Positions 1 through 7,691 of a DNA stretch of 15,758 nt are shown in pieces. Within the stretch, counting starts at the first letter, position 1. Every line of letters begins with the position of its first letter. The position numbers were made by a program, and so were the translations under genes. Source of the DNA: an uncultured Bdellovibrionales bacterium (GTDB lineage: Bacteria; Bdellovibrionota; Bdellovibrionia; Bdellovibrionales; JAMPXM01); NCBI GenBank assembly GCA_937927435.1, contig CALBDW010000006.1:1-15758 (forward strand), read 5' to 3'. The notes beneath the pieces are model-generated. The model was not told the DNA's origin, searched no databases, and saw nothing but the letters and a program-made list of their open reading frames with translations.

Positions 1-451
1 TGATGTGCTCGGGGCGGAGCCCCACGAGCTCGATCAGCTGCTTCACGCGGTCCATGCGGTCTTTCTTCGATTCGAAGAGGTTATGGATTTCAAGCGGCTC
101 CGCGATGATCGCGCCGACGGTCATCCGCGGGTTTAGCGATGCGTATGGGTCTTGGAAGATGATCTGCATCTTCCGGCGGAGGGTGCGGAGCTCTTCACCT
201 TGGGCATGGGTGACGTCTTTGCCGTCGAAGATGATTTGGCCCGACGTCGGTTCGATCAAACGGATAATGCAACGTCCGAGCGTGGATTTTCCGCAACCGG
301 ATTCGCCGACCAGCCCGAGGGTTTCTCCTTTTCTGATTTCCAGCGTGACATCTTGAACGGCCTTGACGCTTGCGACTTCGCGCCCGAATAGGCCGCCCTT
401 GATGGGGAAGTGCTTGGTGAGATTTTTAACCTGAATAAGGGGCTGGCTCAT
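1..451 (-). CDS. oppF: Oligopeptide/dipeptide ABC transporter ATPase OppF-type (5' part only, runs off the window)
   Basis: Second ATPase subunit of a peptide importer; it hydrolyses ATP at the cytoplasmic face of the OppBC permease. The 150 codons present begin MSQPLIQVKNLTKHFPIKGG, typical of OppF/DppF. The Walker A motif GESGCGKS is at residues 49-56 and the Q-loop at Q100, followed by DPYASLNPRMTVG. The signature motif, Walker B and C-terminal domain lie beyond the window edge, so the gene is cut, not broken. The ATG at 451 follows an AAGGAG Shine-Dalgarno sequence with a 7-nt spacer. Only 20 bp separate it from the oppD stop, so it is the last visible gene of the operon. The family is certain; opp versus dpp, and thus substrate length, cannot be told from the sequence. 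Confidence 0.93.
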   Translation of the reverse strand, partial: MSQPLIQVKNLTKHFPIKGGLFGREVASVKAVQDVTLEIRKGETLGLVGESGCGKSTLGRCIIRLIEPTSGQIIFDGKDVTHAQGEELRTLRRKMQIIFQDPYASLNPRMTVGAIIAEPLEIHNLFESKKDRMDRVKQLIELVGLRPEHI

Positions 452-471
452 CAACTCGCTCCTTCGTTCCC

Positions 472-1515
472 TTAAACGCTCGCGCTTTCGCTGACGCTTT
501 TGTTCGATTCTTGAACCGGGTGGAAACAAGCGGCTTGGTGCTTGCCTCCGAACGACGTCATTTGCGGTTCTTTCGCGCGGCAGTCGTCTTTGGCTGCGGG
601 ACAACGTTCGCTGAAACGGCAGCCTTTCGGAAGGTTGAACATGCTGGGCACGAGACCCTTGATGGTCGGCAATCTCTTGAGGCGCTGGCCGGTTTCAAAG
701 TGCGGAATCGAATCGAGAAGGCCTTTCGTGTACTGGTGCTTCGGCCGGTAGAAAATGTCCTCGACCGTGCCGTATTCGACGATTTTACCGGCGTACATCA
801 CCGCGACGTCGTCGCACGTTTCGGCCACCACGCCGAGGTCATGCGTGATCAGAATCATCGACGCGTTGAACTCGCGTTGCAGCTTGCGGATCAGGTCGAG
901 AATTTGCGCTTGGATCGTCACATCGAGTGCCGTGGTCGGCTCGTCGGCGATGAGAAGCTGTGGGTTACAGCTCAAAGCCATCGCGATCATCACGCGTTGG
1001 CGCATACCGCCCGAAAGTTGGTGCGGGTACTCATCGACCCGTTTTTCCGGTTCAGGAATGCCGACGAGGCGGAGCATTTCGATCGTTTTTTCGCGGACTT
1101 GCTGTTTCGTCAGACCTTTCTGGTGAAGCTCGATCGCTTCGGCGATTTGGTTGCCGATCGTGAAGACCGGGTTCAGCGAAGTCATCGGTTCTTGGAAGAT
1201 CATTGCGATTTCGTTACCGCGGATCTTGCGCATTTCTTCTTCGCTGAGCTCAAGAAGATTGACGCCCTCGGGGGTGCCGCCTTTTTCGCGGGTCGGGTAG
1301 AACCGGATTTCCCCGCCGACGATGCGGCCCGGGGGTGTCGGGATCAGGCGCATGATTGAAAGCGAAGTCACGGACTTGCCACATCCCGACTCTCCCACGA
1401 TTCCCAGGGTCTTGCCTTTTTCGAGAGTGAAGCTCACGTCATCGACCGCAAGGAATTCGCCGTCATCGGTTTTAAAACCAGTCTTCAGGTTTTTAACTTC
1501 GAGAAGAACACTCAC
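472..1515 (-). CDS. oppD: Oligopeptide/dipeptide ABC transporter ATPase OppD-type
   Basis: First ATPase of the peptide importer, 347 aa, about the usual family length. Walker A GESGCGKS is at 41-48, the Q-loop around Q107, signature LSGGM at 166-170, Walker B LLIADEP at 187-193 and the H-loop histidine at 224, so it looks catalytically intact. The C-terminal oligopeptide_HPY region holds four cysteines (298, 304, 311, 329), the pattern that binds a [4Fe-4S] cluster in structurally studied Opp/Dpp ATPases. The start is GTG at 1515: an in-frame TGA lies two codons upstream and the nearby ATGs are out of frame. GGAG sits 8 nt before the GTG. It is separated from oppC by 140 bp, unusually far for this operon, and from oppF by 20 bp. 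Confidence 0.95.
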   Translation of the reverse strand: MSVLLEVKNLKTGFKTDDGEFLAVDDVSFTLEKGKTLGIVGESGCGKSVTSLSIMRLIPTPPGRIVGGEIRFYPTREKGGTPEGVNLLELSEEEMRKIRGNEIAMIFQEPMTSLNPVFTIGNQIAEAIELHQKGLTKQQVREKTIEMLRLVGIPEPEKRVDEYPHQLSGGMRQRVMIAMALSCNPQLLIADEPTTALDVTIQAQILDLIRKLQREFNASMILITHDLGVVAETCDDVAVMYAGKIVEYGTVEDIFYRPKHQYTKGLLDSIPHFETGQRLKRLPTIKGLVPSMFNLPKGCRFSERCPAAKDDCRAKEPQMTSFGGKHQAACFHPVQESNKSVSESASV

Positions 1516-1543
1516 TCGTCATTCTCCATTTTTTGCGGCTTCC

Positions 1544-1569
1544 CCAGTTCCCCCACAAGTTTGAACTGG
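1544..1569 (-). other. Inverted repeat in the oppC-oppD gap
   Basis: CCAGTTC (1544-1550) and GAACTGG (1563-1569) form a perfect 7-bp stem with a 12-nt loop in the otherwise featureless 140-bp gap between oppC and oppD. No U-tract follows on the minus strand, so it is not a classical intrinsic terminator. It may be a stabilising or processing hairpin that sets different levels of the ATPase and permease messages. That role is inference. Confidence 0.35.
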
Positions 1570-1655
1570 TGCGGCACAGGCTCTGACGGAAAACCCCACT
1601 TATACCCAGTGCTTGCGTTTTCTTCAACAAAGCGTGTGACCCTCTGCCCCTCAGC

Positions 1656-2576
1656 TTACTTATTTTTTAGTTTTGGATCCAAAGATTCACGGAGCGCGTC
1701 ATTAAAGAGGTTAAATGCCAGGACGAGGAAGAACATGAAGAGGGTTGCGGCCAGCAAATTCCCCCAAAACGGCCGCGAAAGCTCCAGTTTCGCGTCATCA
1801 AGCATGATTCCCCAGGAGGGCGTGGTGGGGTCGACGCCGACGCCGAGGTAGCTGAGAATCACCTCAAATTTGATGGCTGAGACGAAGCCCAGGCCGAACT
1901 GCACAAAGCCGATGTGGGCCACGTTCGGGAGGATGTGACGGAAAATCTTGCGCGCATGACTAGCTCCCAAGGCCTCAGCGGCGAGCACGTAATCCCGGGA
2001 TTTGTGCTTCATGAATTCGCCGCGCACGAGGCGGCAGAGGGTGACCCAGCTTGTGACGCCCACGGCGATATAAACGTTTACGAGACCCCGTCCCAATACG
2101 AATGTCAGCGAAGGGATAAGGAGGATGTAGGGGATCGAGTCGACGGTTGTGTAGAGCCACACGATGAGCGCGTCGATCTTTCCTCCGTAATAGCCGGCGA
2201 GGGCGCCGAGGGCGATGCCGATGATGAGGGCGATGCCCGAGGCGATGAAGCCCACGGAAAGGGCTGTGGCGGACCCGTGAACGGCTCGGGCCAGGATATC
2301 GCGTCCCTGGATGTCGGTGCCGAAGGGATGTTCCAGGGAAAAGGGCATGTATTGGTCGCCGACCGACGCGTTCACGTCGGGAAACAGAAGACCCGTTTTG
2401 GCCAAAATCGCCATGATCACGTAGGCAACGATTATCCAGAACGAGATAACGGCGACTTTATCGCGTTTCAGGCGGCGGTAGGCGTCCCACCAGAGGGAGT
2501 TTCTCCGGTTGGTGCTTTGAGGGGCGGAGAGCTCTGAAGAATTGGGTTGAGCATTCGGCTGGGCGTGCGTTTCCAT
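1656..2576 (-). CDS. oppC: Peptide ABC transporter permease, OppC/DppC-type
   Basis: Inner-membrane permease of 306 aa. A polar, Asn/Gln/Ser-rich N-terminus of about 28 residues precedes the OppC_N-type segment (LWWDAYRRLKRDK, then a membrane helix at about 42-60). The family signature HPFGTDIQGRDILAR is at 83-97. Further membrane segments lie near 104-128, 146-181, 221-247 and 273-292. The cytoplasmic EAA loop that docks on the ATPases is at about 199-218 (AAEALGASHARKIFRHILPN). It ends with the usual SLDPKLK tail. The start ATG at 2576 lies 13 bp after the oppB stop, with AGAGGG about 8 nt upstream. It would pair with OppB to form the translocation pore. Confidence in the family is high; the substrate is unknown. 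Confidence 0.95.
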   Translation of the reverse strand: METHAQPNAQPNSSELSAPQSTNRRNSLWWDAYRRLKRDKVAVISFWIIVAYVIMAILAKTGLLFPDVNASVGDQYMPFSLEHPFGTDIQGRDILARAVHGSATALSVGFIASGIALIIGIALGALAGYYGGKIDALIVWLYTTVDSIPYILLIPSLTFVLGRGLVNVYIAVGVTSWVTLCRLVRGEFMKHKSRDYVLAAEALGASHARKIFRHILPNVAHIGFVQFGLGFVSAIKFEVILSYLGVGVDPTTPSWGIMLDDAKLELSRPFWGNLLAATLFMFFLVLAFNLFNDALRESLDPKLKNK

Positions 2577-2589
2577 CTCTCCATCCCTC

Positions 2590-3525
2590 TTAACGCAACC
2601 TGATTCGCGGATCGACCAGGCTGTACACGATATCCGCCAGAAGGTTAAAGAACATGTAGGCGATCGAAATGATGACCGTCATGGCTTTAATGACGGGGAA
2701 GTCGGATTCGTTCAGGGCCTTGAGCATCATTCCGCCCAAGCCCGGTATGCCGAAGAAGCTTTCAATCAAAAACGAGCCGGTGATCAAAAAAGGCATCCCG
2801 ATCACGATCATCGTGATCACGGGGATCATCGCGTTTTTCAAAATATGCTTCGTGTAGACGGCGCGGTTGGAGAGCCCTTTGGCCCGAGCCGTGCGTACGT
2901 AATCCTGATATGCCTCGTCTAAAATGACGGACCGGTAAACGAGGATGTCGGAACCGAGGAGCAGCACGAAGAGAATGATCCAGGGGAGGAGAAGGTATTC
3001 CCACCGCCCCGTCCAGCTCGGATCCCATCCGCTCACCGGGAAAAGGCCCCATTGAAACGCCAAGACGTTTTGCAGAAAGAGGATGTAAACGAGCGAGCTA
3101 ATGCTCATCATCGCCAGACAGGTGACGACCACGGCTTTATCGACGAATCCGCCTCGATGGTAGGCGGCGAACATCGCGAGTCCCACGCTGAAGATGATGG
3201 AGGCGATGAACGGAGGAATCGTCAGAGAGAGAGTCGCGCTGAAGCCGTCGTCGATCATCGTCGTGATTTTCTGCTTGGTAGCCCAGCTGCGGCCGAAATC
3301 GAGAGTGACGATTTGTTTAAGGAAGAAAAGATATTGTTCGTGGAGAGGGCGGTCGAGCCCGAGTTCGGCGCGGATGGTTTCAACCCGTTCAGCCGTCGCA
3401 TATTTCCCGGCGAAACGGGTCGCCGGGTCTTTGACCATGACGTGAAAGAGAATGAATGTGAGTAGAGTAATCCCGATCAAATTCGGGATCATCAGCAAAG
3501 TGCGACGGACGATATAATTCAGAAT
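2590..3525 (-). CDS. oppB: Peptide ABC transporter permease, OppB/DppB-type, probable AUU start
   Basis: Inner-membrane permease; starting at ATT 3525 gives 311 aa. The N-terminus would read MLNYIVRRTLLMIPNLIGIT, the near-universal DppB/OppB opening (Y-I-x-R-R then a membrane helix). An in-frame TGA at 3531-3529 bars a longer form. There is no ATG or GTG before 3492 in this frame. Starts at TTG 3498 or ATG 3492 would remove the conserved Y-I-x-R-R segment and leave no Shine-Dalgarno sequence. GAGGTGA at 3535-3529 places ATT (or CTG at 3522) correctly. The EAA loop is visible as ARAKGLSNRAVYTKHILKN, and the C-terminus SLVDPRIRLR is typical. It lies 17 bp after oppA and 13 bp before oppC. The family is certain; the exact start codon is inferred. 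Confidence 0.9.
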   Translation of the reverse strand: MLNYIVRRTLLMIPNLIGITLLTFILFHVMVKDPATRFAGKYATAERVETIRAELGLDRPLHEQYLFFLKQIVTLDFGRSWATKQKITTMIDDGFSATLSLTIPPFIASIIFSVGLAMFAAYHRGGFVDKAVVVTCLAMMSISSLVYILFLQNVLAFQWGLFPVSGWDPSWTGRWEYLLLPWIILFVLLLGSDILVYRSVILDEAYQDYVRTARAKGLSNRAVYTKHILKNAMIPVITMIVIGMPFLITGSFLIESFFGIPGLGGMMLKALNESDFPVIKAMTVIISIAYMFFNLLADIVYSLVDPRIRLR

Positions 3526-3528
3526 GGC

Positions 3529-3535
3529 TCACCTC
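3529..3535 (-). promoter_or_regulatory. Strong Shine-Dalgarno sequence that decides the oppB start
   Basis: The minus strand reads GAGGTGA here. The GAGG core is 6 nt from ATT (3525-3523) and 9 nt from CTG (3522-3520), but more than 30 nt from the first TTG or ATG. It also contains the in-frame TGA that limits the reading frame. Confidence 0.7.
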
Positions 3536-3542
3536 GCTTTTA

Positions 3543-5357
3543 TTAAAGCTTCGGCTTCAGCTCCGCGCGTTTCTTAGGGTCGACCCGTACATATTTATAA
3601 ATGCCGTAGGTCATTTCATTGTACTTGAAATTGCGCAGCCAGCCGTGGGTCAGGCGGTAGTTCAGCCGGTGCAAACCGAAGATCCATGGCATGTCCTCGA
3701 TGAGGATGTCGCGCATCTTCTTGTACAGCTCGGTGCGCTCTTTGCCCGGCGGAAGTTTGAGCGATGCTTCGTAAAGCTTGTCGTACTCGGGGTTCTTGTA
3801 ACCCGAGTCGTTCGGGCCGGGGCTCACGTTTTTCGAGTAGAAGAGCTGCAGGAAGTTTTGCGCGTCCGGGTAATCGGCGCCCCAGGCGAGCCCGAAGATC
3901 TGTGCTTGGCCGTTTTTGATCTTTTCTTGGAACTGCGGCCAAGTGTTCGTTGAGATTTTCATTTTGATTCCCATTGCGGCCCAGTTCTGCACTTCGAACT
4001 CCGTGATTTGCCGAGACTTCGAATCCGCGAGTGTTTCGTAAGTGAACTCGGGCAAGCCTTTGCCTTCGGGGAACCCCGCCTTCGCGAGATATTCTTTCGC
4101 TTTCTCACGGTCGAATTGTCCCCACGGGTTTTTGAAGTCGGGATCGTATCCGTCGAGTCCCGGCGGGATCGGGCCTTGCGCTTGGAGCGCCCGGCCGTTG
4201 TAGAAACGTTGGATGCGAACGGGAATGTTTGACGCCAGGGCGAAGGCGCGGCGCAAATCTTTGTTTTTACCTAGAATCGGATCGTTCATGTTGAACGCCG
4301 TGTAGACGACCTCGATCGCGCTGCTGATTTGAAGTTTGATGCCTTTTGCGGCCAACTCCGGAACGATTTTGTCGTTTTTTACGGCTGAGTCGAAGTTATC
4401 ATTGGGAATCTCGACCCACTCGAGATTGCCCTTCATGAAATTCTGCCAGCGCGGTTGGTCTTCGGTCAGCTCGATAAAGACCAGTTGATCGGCGATCTGC
4501 AGCGGTTTGCCGGCGTCTTCAAGAAGGCCGGCCTCTTTGTCGCCGGGTTCGCCTTCCGTCGGATAGGTTTCGCCACGCCAGTTCGGATTCCGCTTGAGAG
4601 TGATTTTCGAGTTACGGATCCAGTCGGACGGTTTTTCAAGCATGAACGGGCCGGTTCCGACGGGATTGTTGAGGAATTCCGCTCCGTACTTTTCGACCGC
4701 TTCTTTGGGCACGACGACGGCGAACGGCATCGCGAGCACGTATTGCAGTTGGTAGTAAGGCTGCGTCAGTTTGATCACAAGCGTGTGCTTATCCGGAGCC
4801 TGCAAGCCTTCGATGGGCGCGTCGAAGTCGCCGGTTTTGTTTTTAATGGCGTTCACCCACTCGGTGAGGCCTTTGATCTTGTCTTCAAAAATCCAATAAC
4901 CTTCGCTTGCGTTGCGAGGATCGGCCAAACGTTTCCAGCTGTAGATGAAGTCTTCAGCGGTGATTTCGCGTCCTTTCCCGTCGGGGAACGCGGGGTTATC
5001 GTGGAAGCGAACGCCTTTGCGGATCTTGAATGTGTACGTGAGGCCGTCCGGGCTGACGGTGGGCATTTCTTCAGCTAGCAGGGGCTTGAGTTCGTACGGC
5101 CGTTTCAGATAGTGGTAGTCGAGCAGGCCTTCGTAAATGTTTTGAATCACCATGCTCGAGTAAAGATCGTTGGCGTTTATGGGATCGAGGCCTTTGACAT
5201 TCGCCCGCAGGGGGATGTTGATCGTCGTATCCGTGTCGTCAACTTTTTTCGTACAACCGGTGAGGCCGAAAGTAACAAGGCTCACCGCGACACAAAGGGC
5301 GAGGCCTTTGATAAACGTCGTTAGTTGAAAAAACCTATGTACTTTTGAGCACATCAT
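3543..5357 (-). CDS. oppA: Peptide ABC transporter substrate-binding lipoprotein, OppA/SBP_bac_5 family
   Basis: Captures peptides in the periplasm and delivers them to OppBC. From ATG 5357 the protein is 604 aa. It has a signal peptide with basic residues, a hydrophobic run and the lipobox LTGC (C35), followed by T-K-K, so no inner-membrane Asp retention signal is seen. Family features follow: LDPINANDLYSS, IYEGLLDY, LTYTFKIRKGVRFHD, TAEDFIYSWKRLADP and NPVGTGPFMLEK. The reading frame is open up to 5552, but AAGGGG lies 6 nt before 5357, a promoter maps downstream of 5552 at 5403-5431, and the lipoprotein signal starts here; these decide against the longer form. ATG 5354 or 5363 are near alternatives. 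It is the first gene of the operon and diverges from a secreted protease gene. Confidence 0.95.
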   Translation of the reverse strand: MMCSKVHRFFQLTTFIKGLALCVAVSLVTFGLTGCTKKVDDTDTTINIPLRANVKGLDPINANDLYSSMVIQNIYEGLLDYHYLKRPYELKPLLAEEMPTVSPDGLTYTFKIRKGVRFHDNPAFPDGKGREITAEDFIYSWKRLADPRNASEGYWIFEDKIKGLTEWVNAIKNKTGDFDAPIEGLQAPDKHTLVIKLTQPYYQLQYVLAMPFAVVVPKEAVEKYGAEFLNNPVGTGPFMLEKPSDWIRNSKITLKRNPNWRGETYPTEGEPGDKEAGLLEDAGKPLQIADQLVFIELTEDQPRWQNFMKGNLEWVEIPNDNFDSAVKNDKIVPELAAKGIKLQISSAIEVVYTAFNMNDPILGKNKDLRRAFALASNIPVRIQRFYNGRALQAQGPIPPGLDGYDPDFKNPWGQFDREKAKEYLAKAGFPEGKGLPEFTYETLADSKSRQITEFEVQNWAAMGIKMKISTNTWPQFQEKIKNGQAQIFGLAWGADYPDAQNFLQLFYSKNVSPGPNDSGYKNPEYDKLYEASLKLPPGKERTELYKKMRDILIEDMPWIFGLHRLNYRLTHGWLRNFKYNEMTYGIYKYVRVDPKKRAELKPKL

Positions 5358-5402
5358 CCTCATCCCCTTCACTGTCACAGAAGCAGGTTTTAGGCTCTTC
5401 GT

Positions 5403-5431
5403 TGTGTAGTGGTCTGCCCGGTAATTGTCAA
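5403..5431 (-). promoter_or_regulatory. Predicted sigma70 promoter of the opp operon
   Basis: On the minus strand a perfect -35 box TTGACA (5431-5426) is followed after exactly 17 bp by TACACA (5408-5403), matching the -10 consensus at 3 of 6 positions including the leading TA. Transcription would begin near 5396, leaving a leader of about 40 nt before ATG 5357. The divergent protease gene starts 33 bp from the -35 box, so the two genes share this control region. Confidence 0.6.
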
Positions 5432-5463
5432 ACCGATCTCCCATTAGGGCAAGGAGATAAAGC

Positions 5464-7014
5464 ATGACGAAGAGATCAAAAAGCATCTGCAGTTTCATAT
5501 GGTTACTGGCTTTAACCATGTTGACTGTGGAGGCGGGCGCGCAACCGAGCATTCCGGTTTCCAGTTGTTTGCCGCGCTCAACAAGGCTCTTCAGCGGCGA
5601 AGGAGCGCAACGATTGACGGACGAGCTCCATAAGATTTCCCGCTCCGAGTTTAGTGCGCGAATGCAGTTGAGTTCGTCCGACGGAAAGATCCTCTCTGCT
5701 GGGACGGATCTCAGCGTGCTTGTCGATGTGGCGTGCCTCGTTCAATCCCAACCGGGGCGTGACGAATTACCTTGGCTGAATGAGCTCAGGGCGAAACTAC
5801 AAGGTATGAATTTGAGTGCTTCGGGCCTCGGGCTGAGATCGTTTTCGTGGCGGCTTGAAAAAGACTGGGATTTCGAACACCTGCAACATGTGCTCAATCT
5901 TGAGCCCTGCATCCGCTTAGCATCTCCTAATGCGACGTATCAGATGCTCTCGATGAATTTCAATGACCCGTTGGCGATCCGGCAAAGACATTTGCACGCG
6001 ATTCGCTTCTACGAAGCCATGGAGAAGTTTTATATCCCGCTTTTGGTCAGGAAGAAGATCACGATCGCGGTGGTCGATTCGGGAGTCGATTTAGCGCATC
6101 CTGATTTACAGTTGAACCGGTGGATCAACGTGAACGAGATCGCCGGCAACGGCATCGACGACGACGGAAACGGTTACGTCGACGACGTCAATGGTTACAA
6201 CTTCGCCAGCGATATCGGTGACTCGGGACCGCAAGGCGTTCTTCCGGAGGCGAAACATGGAACACATGTGGCGGGATTGGCGGCCGCCCGCATCGATAAC
6301 GGAATCGGTGGCCTCGGCGTAAACGGCGTGGCCCGTATTATGTCTCTCAATATTTTCGGTCCGACAAGCTCCACTTCGAGCGTGATGCTAGAGAACGCCA
6401 TTCGCTACGCGGCTGATCAAGGGGCTGACGTCATCAATCTCAGTCTCGGTGGGCGGGAGTACAGCCGTACGATGCGCGACGCTCTTCAATATGCGGTTTC
6501 TAAGGGAAGCTTCATCGTTTCGGCCACCGGCAATTTCGGCCATGAGATTTGCGACGATCCGGAGCAGTTGACGTTTGTCTCGCCGGCCGCCTACGCGGCT
6601 GAAATCGACGGCATGGTCGCGGTCGGTTCGATCGACGTCGCGACGAACCAGTTGAGTTCGTTTTCGAACTTCAGCAAGCGTTTGGTGGAGCTTGCGGCTC
6701 CGGGGGCGGTGACGTCGGATATTAAAATCGGACTGCTTTCAACCATGCCGGGGAACCGTTACGCCGAGCTGGCGGGCACGTCGATGGCGGCACCTCTTGT
6801 GTCGGGCGCGGCGACACTGGCTATTTTATGGCTCAAAACCTACGGGTATGAAGTTTCGCCGCAGATTATTGAAAGGATCCTACTCAACTCTGCCAATCGG
6901 AGTCCCCAATTGACCGAATTCATTCAAGAGGGGCGTGTGTTGGATTTGAAACTGCTTGCCGATTATTTAAGCCAAAATTACCCGCCTCCGGCGGACGCGT
7001 TGCCTGGACAGTGA
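5464..7014 (+). CDS. Secreted subtilisin-like serine protease (peptidase S8)
   Basis: Exported endopeptidase of 516 aa. A signal peptide (MTKRSKS, a hydrophobic core, then EAGAQP around residue 24-28) is followed by a long region to about 195 with no motif I recognise, possibly a propeptide. The catalytic domain carries all subtilase blocks: Asp205 in AVVDSGVDLAHPDL, His265 in HGTHVAGLAAA, oxyanion Asn357 in SATGNFG and Ser440 in GTSMAAPLVSGAA. An Asp/Asn/Gly-rich stretch at 225-245 (AGNGIDDDGNGYVDD) probably binds calcium. There is no C-terminal anchor or sorting domain; the protein ends in a Pro-rich tail. The ATG at 5464 has AAGGAG with a 7-nt spacer. It diverges from oppA, so released peptides could feed the neighbouring importer (inference). 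Confidence 0.95.
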   Translation: MTKRSKSICSFIWLLALTMLTVEAGAQPSIPVSSCLPRSTRLFSGEGAQRLTDELHKISRSEFSARMQLSSSDGKILSAGTDLSVLVDVACLVQSQPGRDELPWLNELRAKLQGMNLSASGLGLRSFSWRLEKDWDFEHLQHVLNLEPCIRLASPNATYQMLSMNFNDPLAIRQRHLHAIRFYEAMEKFYIPLLVRKKITIAVVDSGVDLAHPDLQLNRWINVNEIAGNGIDDDGNGYVDDVNGYNFASDIGDSGPQGVLPEAKHGTHVAGLAAARIDNGIGGLGVNGVARIMSLNIFGPTSSTSSVMLENAIRYAADQGADVINLSLGGREYSRTMRDALQYAVSKGSFIVSATGNFGHEICDDPEQLTFVSPAAYAAEIDGMVAVGSIDVATNQLSSFSNFSKRLVELAAPGAVTSDIKIGLLSTMPGNRYAELAGTSMAAPLVSGAATLAILWLKTYGYEVSPQIIERILLNSANRSPQLTEFIQEGRVLDLKLLADYLSQNYPPPADALPGQ

Positions 7015-7157
7015 GCGTAAACGGCGCGAATTCGTAAATTAAAACACATCTTTTCGTTTTCTTCGGGCTGACTTCGTGTTGTCGTTTATAAAGGAAAGTC
7101 GGGAACGGATTCCCAAAAGAGGACCTGTTTCAGCGCGATCAGCCAAGGGGGGTGGAA

Positions 7158-7691
7158 ATGTCGCGTTCGCGGGTACGGGCCGTTGCGCTTCTGTTGAGTT
7201 TTTCGGTCGCCGTCGGTTTTCGATTTACGACCTTCGCGCGGGACTTCGAAGCGGCAGCTCCAGCGGGGATTTCGGCCCGGCTCAGCTTTCCGTTCGTGCC
7301 CGATCCCGAAATTACGAGTGGCTCTCTTTGCACGCCCGAAAATCCCGACTTCGATCGTTACCGGTACAAAGAACGGATTCCGTATTGCAGGCGTAATGTT
7401 TCGTCGCGGATGAAGGATGCCGTTTACCGGCGTTACGGTGTTTCTTTGCACTGCAAATCGGAATACACAATCGATCATTTCATCCCGCTTTCCCTGGGCG
7501 GGACGAACGAGTTCAATAACCTGTGGCCCGAACCGAAATCGATCAAAGCCCTCAGGAAGAACCTCGAATTCGATCTTTATAAACGTTTAAGTTCCGGCAA
7601 GATCACGCAGGCGGAGGCGGTCCGCGAAATCATTCATGCCAAGATGAATCCGCCGGTTGCTGATCCGGGTGCGTTTGAATTTTGCCGTTGA
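7158..7691 (+). CDS. Secreted HNH-type nuclease
   Basis: Starting at ATG 7158 the product is 177 aa; GTG at 7152 is possible, but the G-rich stretch at 7147-7154 fits as a Shine-Dalgarno sequence only for 7158. The N-terminus (SRSRVRA, a hydrophobic run, then FARDFEA) looks like a cleavable signal peptide. The HNH core is YTIDHFIPLSLGGTNEFNNLWPEP with Asp106-His107, the L-G-G-T-N turn and N-N-L-W (120-123), a ββα-metal nuclease pattern. Four cysteines (58, 77, 99, 176), one next to the C-terminus, may form disulphides in an exported enzyme. It probably degrades extracellular or prey nucleic acid. Its last 62 bp overlap the end of the convergent HD-GYP gene. I do not recognise a specific named homologue. 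Confidence 0.85.
   Translation: MSRSRVRAVALLLSFSVAVGFRFTTFARDFEAAAPAGISARLSFPFVPDPEITSGSLCTPENPDFDRYRYKERIPYCRRNVSSRMKDAVYRRYGVSLHCKSEYTIDHFIPLSLGGTNEFNNLWPEPKSIKALRKNLEFDLYKRLSSGKITQAEAVREIIHAKMNPPVADPGAFEFCR

Noticed and set aside
511..1359. Long plus-strand open frame antisense to oppD
   Set aside because: Arg/Asp/His-rich composition with no recognisable motif, lying wholly within a strongly supported ABC ATPase; it is a codon-bias shadow. Other long antisense frames (such as 4455-5078 and 12046-12768 on the plus strand) are rejected for the same reason.
5358..5552. 65-residue N-terminal extension of OppA
   Set aside because: It would place the lipoprotein signal in the middle of the protein, run through the predicted promoter and overlap the divergent protease gene.
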